From the NCBI GenBank assembly GCA_937928385.1, contig CALEZD010000121.1:17504-81503 (forward strand): a stretch of 64,000 nucleotides of DNA, in the 5' to 3' direction. The translations under genes and the position numbers were made by a program. Under the pieces are notes generated by a model. That model searched no databases and was not told where the DNA came from. It saw nothing but the letters and a program-made list of their open reading frames with translations. Shown here in pieces: positions 61,172-64,000 of this stretch. The DNA comes from an uncultured Bacteroidota bacterium (GTDB taxonomy: Bacteria > Bacteroidota > Bacteroidia > Chitinophagales > Chitinophagaceae). The first letter of the stretch is position 1, and every line of letters starts with the position of its first letter.

Positions 61172-61474
61172 ATGATGGATACATTGTCTGAAGTAATGAA
61201 TGTACTTCGTGAAAGAGGTTATACAGAAGATTTTAACCTGGAAGAAAATTGCCTTTCGTGCCGTGGCGGTGAATGTAAAGTAAGTGCAGGCGAATTTGTA
61301 ATTGATAAGGTTTATCGTTTTGAAGGGGAGAGCAATCCTGACGACGAGGCCAGCTTATATGCTATATCATCTACTAAACACGATGTAAAAGGTATACTGG
61401 TGAATGGTGGCGGCATATATACAGACAACATTACAGATGCCATGCTGGAATGTTTGCAGATAAAGAGGAAATAG
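61172..61474 (+). CDS. Hypothetical 100-residue protein
   Basis: 100 residues, cytoplasmic by sequence. It starts MDTLSEVMNVLRERGYTEDFNL, then ENCLSCRGGECKVSAGEFVIDKVYRFEGESNPDDEASLYAISS and KHDVKGILVNGGGIYTDNIT. I know similar short proteins in Bacteroidota, sometimes labelled phosphoribosylpyrophosphate synthetase, but no PRPP-binding motif is seen here and that label should not be used. It follows the OmpA-domain gene by 37 bases. Confidence 0.8.
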   Translation: MMDTLSEVMNVLRERGYTEDFNLEENCLSCRGGECKVSAGEFVIDKVYRFEGESNPDDEASLYAISSTKHDVKGILVNGGGIYTDNITDAMLECLQIKRK

Positions 61475-61504
61475 CTAACTGGTGAGTATCATTCCGGAAG
61501 TAAG

Positions 61505-62500
61505 TTAGTATTGAAACCATACTTCTGTAGCGCCAAAGCCATATTTGGGCATCCACTCGTTGGCGTAGCTTTTCACTTCTGGCGTTTCTGATAGTAAACG
61601 GTGTACTTCATCGCGCAGTTTGCCTTTTCCCAGCCCGTGTATGATAATCAACCGTTGCTGCCTGCTGTTGATGGTTATTCTTAGTTGTGTTTCCAGTGCG
61701 GATAATTGTGTCAGCAGTATATCGGCATTGCTCATGCCCCTGGTATTTTGTAACAGGTTTTCTATGTGCAGGTCTATTACATCGGCCGGGCCAGATTGTG
61801 GCACAGCCTTTTGTGTTGCAGAAGGTTGAGGTTTTAATTTTTTAGGCACAACAGGTTGTTCAGGCGTATAAGGTTTGAAGTCTTCCACCAGCATATAGTT
61901 AAATGAAGGTTCGTTTTTGGAAAGCAGTTCATCTATATGCTGAAATAGTTTTTGCGGCTTGATGCGTAGTTGCCCGCTGGTGGGTGCCATGTCGGCATCG
62001 TCCAGGTCGTCGAGCCACCAGTTGAAGCGGGGCAGGTCGTTCATGCTATCATAGGGGATATTGTGCAGGTACACATGGGCGAAGGCATGCAGTTTCCCTT
62101 CGTGGGTGAACGTGGTTTGATTTTTCATCACTACTTCATACCTGTATTGCACTTGTTTGCCGGTTTCGTTCAGCAGGTATATTTTCAGATAGTCCACCAC
62201 ATCTTCCATTTCCTCTACCTTGTATTCGGGCATGTAAGAAAGGTAGATGCCTTTGGGCAGCCTTGGTTTGCGTAGCTTTTCTTTTTCTACCGGCAGTTGT
62301 TCGGGTATTACTTTTTTAGCAGGTTGTTTTTTCTTTTCGGTAAACCATTTCAGGTAGGGGTGGTCTATTTCATCTATATGCACAGGAAAGGTAATGCCAT
62401 TCATGTCCACCTCTACCATGTCTGTATTGATGTAACCTGTTACCACACCCTCACCGTCAGTATGTTTGAAAATTACTTTATCGCCTATTGAGAATTTCAA
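61505..62500 (-). CDS. DUF2027-Smr domain protein
   Basis: 331 residues. The N-terminal part (1-60) is a small beta domain (FSIGDKVIFKHTDGEGVVTGYINTDMVEVDMNG). DUF2027 follows with GIYLSYMPEYKVEEMEDVVDYLKIYLLNETGKQ. The C-terminal Smr domain has VIDLHIENLL and the HGLGKGKLRDEVHRLL motif (HGxGxGxL), typical of endonucleases related to the MutS2 tail. RNA or DNA cleavage is possible; not shown. rdgB lies 13 bases upstream on the same strand. Confidence 0.9.
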   Translation of the reverse strand: MKFSIGDKVIFKHTDGEGVVTGYINTDMVEVDMNGITFPVHIDEIDHPYLKWFTEKKKQPAKKVIPEQLPVEKEKLRKPRLPKGIYLSYMPEYKVEEMEDVVDYLKIYLLNETGKQVQYRYEVVMKNQTTFTHEGKLHAFAHVYLHNIPYDSMNDLPRFNWWLDDLDDADMAPTSGQLRIKPQKLFQHIDELLSKNEPSFNYMLVEDFKPYTPEQPVVPKKLKPQPSATQKAVPQSGPADVIDLHIENLLQNTRGMSNADILLTQLSALETQLRITINSRQQRLIIIHGLGKGKLRDEVHRLLSETPEVKSYANEWMPKYGFGATEVWFQY

Positions 62501-62513
62501 GTTGTTTTTCTGT

Positions 62514-63101
62514 TTAACTCTGTGTTTTTATAAAAGCTACCATTTTGCGTACAGCCTCACCGCGGTGGCTCAGTTTGTTTTTTACCTCATCAGGCAGTTC
62601 GCCAAAGGTTTCGTTATATCCTTCAGGGATGAATATCGGGTCGTAACCAAATCCACCGCTGCCCCTGGGCTCTTCTGCCAGCCTGCCGTGGCAGGTGCCT
62701 TCAAAGTAGTGTTCTTCGCCCTCCCATATCAAACATATTACTGCCTTGTAGTACGCCCGCCTGTCTTCTTTGCCCCACATCTCATCGGCCAGTTTCGCCA
62801 GGTTGCGCCCGTCGTCTTTCGGTTCGCCGGCGTAGCGTGCGCTATGTACACCGGGCGCACCGTCTAATGCGGGTACGCAAATACCACTGTCTTCTGCAAA
62901 TACATTCAACCCGCAAAAAGTATGAACCGTTCTTGCTTTCGTAGCGGCGTTTTCTTCAAATGTTTCATAAGGCTCCGGTATTTCCTGTGCAAAGCCTATG
63001 TCCCCGAGTGTCTTTAATTCCACGCCTTCGGGTAACAGTTGCATTATTTCCCTGAGTTTGCCTTTGTTGTTGGTGGCAGCCACCAGTGTTGTTACAGTCA
63101 T
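62514..63101 (-). CDS. rdgB: XTP/dITP pyrophosphatase (RdgB/HAM1 family)
   Basis: 195 residues. The family motif near the N-terminus is ATNNKGKLREI. Others are YETFEENAATKARTVHTF, FAEDSGICVPALDGAPGVHSARYAG and GFGYDPIFIPEGYNETFGELP with SHRGEA near the end. It removes non-canonical purine nucleotides (ITP, XTP and the deoxy forms) from the pool. It precedes the DUF2027-Smr gene, likely in one transcript. Confidence 0.96.
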   Translation of the reverse strand: MTVTTLVAATNNKGKLREIMQLLPEGVELKTLGDIGFAQEIPEPYETFEENAATKARTVHTFCGLNVFAEDSGICVPALDGAPGVHSARYAGEPKDDGRNLAKLADEMWGKEDRRAYYKAVICLIWEGEEHYFEGTCHGRLAEEPRGSGGFGYDPIFIPEGYNETFGELPDEVKNKLSHRGEAVRKMVAFIKTQS

Positions 63102-63140
63102 ACTAAGCAGGTTTCTCCCGCTAAATTACGTGAAACAAAA

Positions 63141-63163
63141 CATCCGCCCGAGGCAGGCGGATG
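63141..63163 (-). terminator. Terminator of the lipoprotein gene at 63190
   Basis: CATCCGCC (63141-63148) and GGCGGATG (63156-63163), 7-base loop. On the minus strand it is followed by TTTTGTTT. Confidence 0.8.
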
Positions 63164-63189
63164 CGTTTAATAGTATTGTTGTAAGCAGA

Positions 63190-63582
63190 TTATTTCTTTA
63201 TAAGCGTTTCCAGGTGCATGTCATATTCCTTCTTTGGCTCGTCGGGACCCGGTGCCGAACGCTCGTTTTCGATAAAGATGACCTTACCCTCGTCCAGGTA
63301 GTTATTCTTTTCGTAGAAGTAATAGGTCATAGCAGCAATGTCTTTTGTCACCTGTTGCAGTTCCTCGTCCGATTTATTGAAGAGTTCCTTATCGCCCAGC
63401 AGTACTTCCACATCCTGAAAGTCTTTCACATGTATTCGTATTTGTGATGCCTGCAGGGAAGGGTATAGCTTTTTCAGACTATCCTTCATTACCAGGTTGG
63501 TCTGGTCGTTTACCATACTGTCTGTTTCTTTGCAGCCTGCAACTGCCAACGGTAGTAGTAATGCTATTAAGTATCTCTTCAT
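63190..63582 (-). CDS. Hypothetical lipoprotein
   Basis: 130 residues. Signal peptide with lipobox (MKRYLIALLLPLAVAGCKE). The mature part is helical with a strand (MKDSLKKLYPSLQASQIRIHVKDFQDVEVLLGDKELFNKSDEELQQVTKDIAAMTYYFY), then GKVIFIENERSAPGPDEPKKEYDMHLETLIKK. I do not recognise the family. It has its own terminator and faces the rRNA-type promoters on its upstream side. Confidence 0.75.
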   Translation of the reverse strand: MKRYLIALLLPLAVAGCKETDSMVNDQTNLVMKDSLKKLYPSLQASQIRIHVKDFQDVEVLLGDKELFNKSDEELQQVTKDIAAMTYYFYEKNNYLDEGKVIFIENERSAPGPDEPKKEYDMHLETLIKK

Positions 63583-63681
63583 AAGGTTAGTGTTTTGAAG
63601 TTTCCGGAAGCATTAAATATACGTAATACGGCCGCTTTAGTCCCTTTTTTAAAGTTTTTTGAACTTTTCCCGAGAAAAGAT

Positions 63682-63712
63682 TTTGCAGAAATGAAAATGC
63701 TCTTTACCTTTG
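63682..63712 (+). promoter_or_regulatory. rRNA-type promoter P1
   Basis: TTTG (63682-63685), exactly 19 bases, TACCTTTG (63705-63712): a full consensus Bacteroidota promoter. It is followed by a CCCG / CGGG inverted pair (63716-63719, 63733-63736) and AGTTCTTTAA (63738-63747), a boxA-like motif. Confidence 0.8.
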
Positions 63713-63820
63713 CGTCCCGTTTGGAACAATAGCGGGAAGTTCTTTAAAACATTTTCTTAGTTTTTACGGCGTTGCAATAATGACCAAAACAGTGTGTGGA
63801 TAACTATTTTGGCAAATAGT

Positions 63821-63851
63821 TTTGTGCGTTCGAAACTAACTACTACCTTTG
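63821..63851 (+). promoter_or_regulatory. rRNA-type promoter P2
   Basis: TTTG (63821-63824), 19 bases, TACCTTTG (63844-63851), identical in both boxes and spacing to P1, 139 bases downstream. It is followed by a CCC / GGG pair and AGTTCTTAAG (63878-63887). Confidence 0.8.
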
Positions 63852-64000
63852 CAATCCCTTAGCGAAAAAGCGGGGGTAGTTCTTAAGAAAATAACAGTGG
63901 TGTAGCGGTATAGAGGCCGCGATGAAAGGGTTCAAATCCCGGGCACTGACAGAGGCGGAAATCACTTATGTGGTTGCGTCGAAGTTCTTTGAAAGATTGG
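63852..64000 (+). other. Leader of a probable rRNA operon, with a tRNA-like fold
   Basis: After P2 comes a 54-nt segment (63895-63948) in which CAGTG pairs with CACTG. These enclose a hairpin GCGG / CCGC (63905-63908, 63917-63920) and a T-arm-like GGG-TTCAAAT-CCC (63928-63940). A third boxA-like motif AGTTCTTTGAA is at 63983-63993, and the window ends seven bases later. Such motifs are typical of the antiterminated leader in front of 16S rRNA, so an rrn operon should begin shortly after base 64000. The 16S gene itself is not in the window. Confidence 0.65.

Noticed and set aside
61172..61474. Phosphoribosylpyrophosphate synthetase
   Set aside because: Similar small proteins carry this label, but 100 residues without a PRPP loop cannot be that enzyme.
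63895..63948. Complete tRNA gene
   Set aside because: Only 54 nt with no anticodon arm and a 5-bp closing stem; not a functional tRNA.

Overview
The window is a stretch of a Bacteroidota chromosome, most likely from the Chitinophagaceae or a close relative. The signs are type IX secretion sorting domains on large secreted proteins, an S46 dipeptidyl-peptidase, many small lipoproteins, Bacteroidota-only families (DUF4294, DUF2851, DUF6427, DUF2027-Smr), and promoters of the TTTG-N19-TAnnTTTG type. Shine-Dalgarno sequences are largely absent. No phage, integrase, transposase, CRISPR array or complete tRNA gene was seen. It reads as core chromosome with small non-coding repeats between genes.

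Left part (1-23.6 kb). A truncated Asp-box T9SS cargo gene sits at the left edge and its full-length paralogue lies 10 kb away in the opposite direction (10141-12750). Between them are a TetR regulator facing a three-gene export operon (ABC protein, HlyD-type adaptor, TolC-type channel; 2779-7167), an RlmI-type rRNA methyltransferase and recN. The ABC protein keeps Walker A but has lost the catalytic glutamate, the signature motif and the H-loop histidine. Then come a lipoprotein, an S46 peptidase with an Arg at the acidic-specificity position, and a large cargo protein with a gliding-type C-terminal domain. These are followed by an AhpC-AhpD peroxide pair, an orphan histidine kinase, and an operon of ABC ATPase, ABC-2 permease and LolA-like protein.

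Middle part (23.7-45.4 kb). thrS and infC are followed not by rpmI-rplT but by a short independent transcription unit that looks like a small RNA (about 26427-26526). Next are a secreted protein of 35-residue repeats, an NlpC/P60 endopeptidase, rny, and a locus in which a LysR regulator diverges from icd, a 99-residue protein and a SbtA-like bicarbonate transporter. purQ, a DsbD-type reductase, an FAD dehydrogenase, dps, a truncated membrane AraC-type protein and sucC complete this part.

Right part (45.6-64 kb). This holds small membrane proteins, a DUF72 protein, an S41 peptidase with a membrane partner, lipA, OsmC, DUF2851-pyrF and a thiamine-binding-type protein. Two GNAT proteins follow, one fused to a nitrilase-type hydrolase. 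A secreted-protein gene here is broken by one in-frame TGA (55461-56480). mtgA, a 48-residue membrane microprotein, a tandem OmpA-domain protein, a DUF2027-Smr protein and rdgB follow. The last 400 bases hold two promoters with exact 19-base spacers and boxA-like motifs, which look like the leader of an rRNA operon that starts just past the window.

Intergenic repeats worth note are a 138-bp nested palindrome (56506-56643), a REP-like double palindrome (54151-54196) and a 13-bp inverted repeat with four GTTAAC sites (54209-54343).
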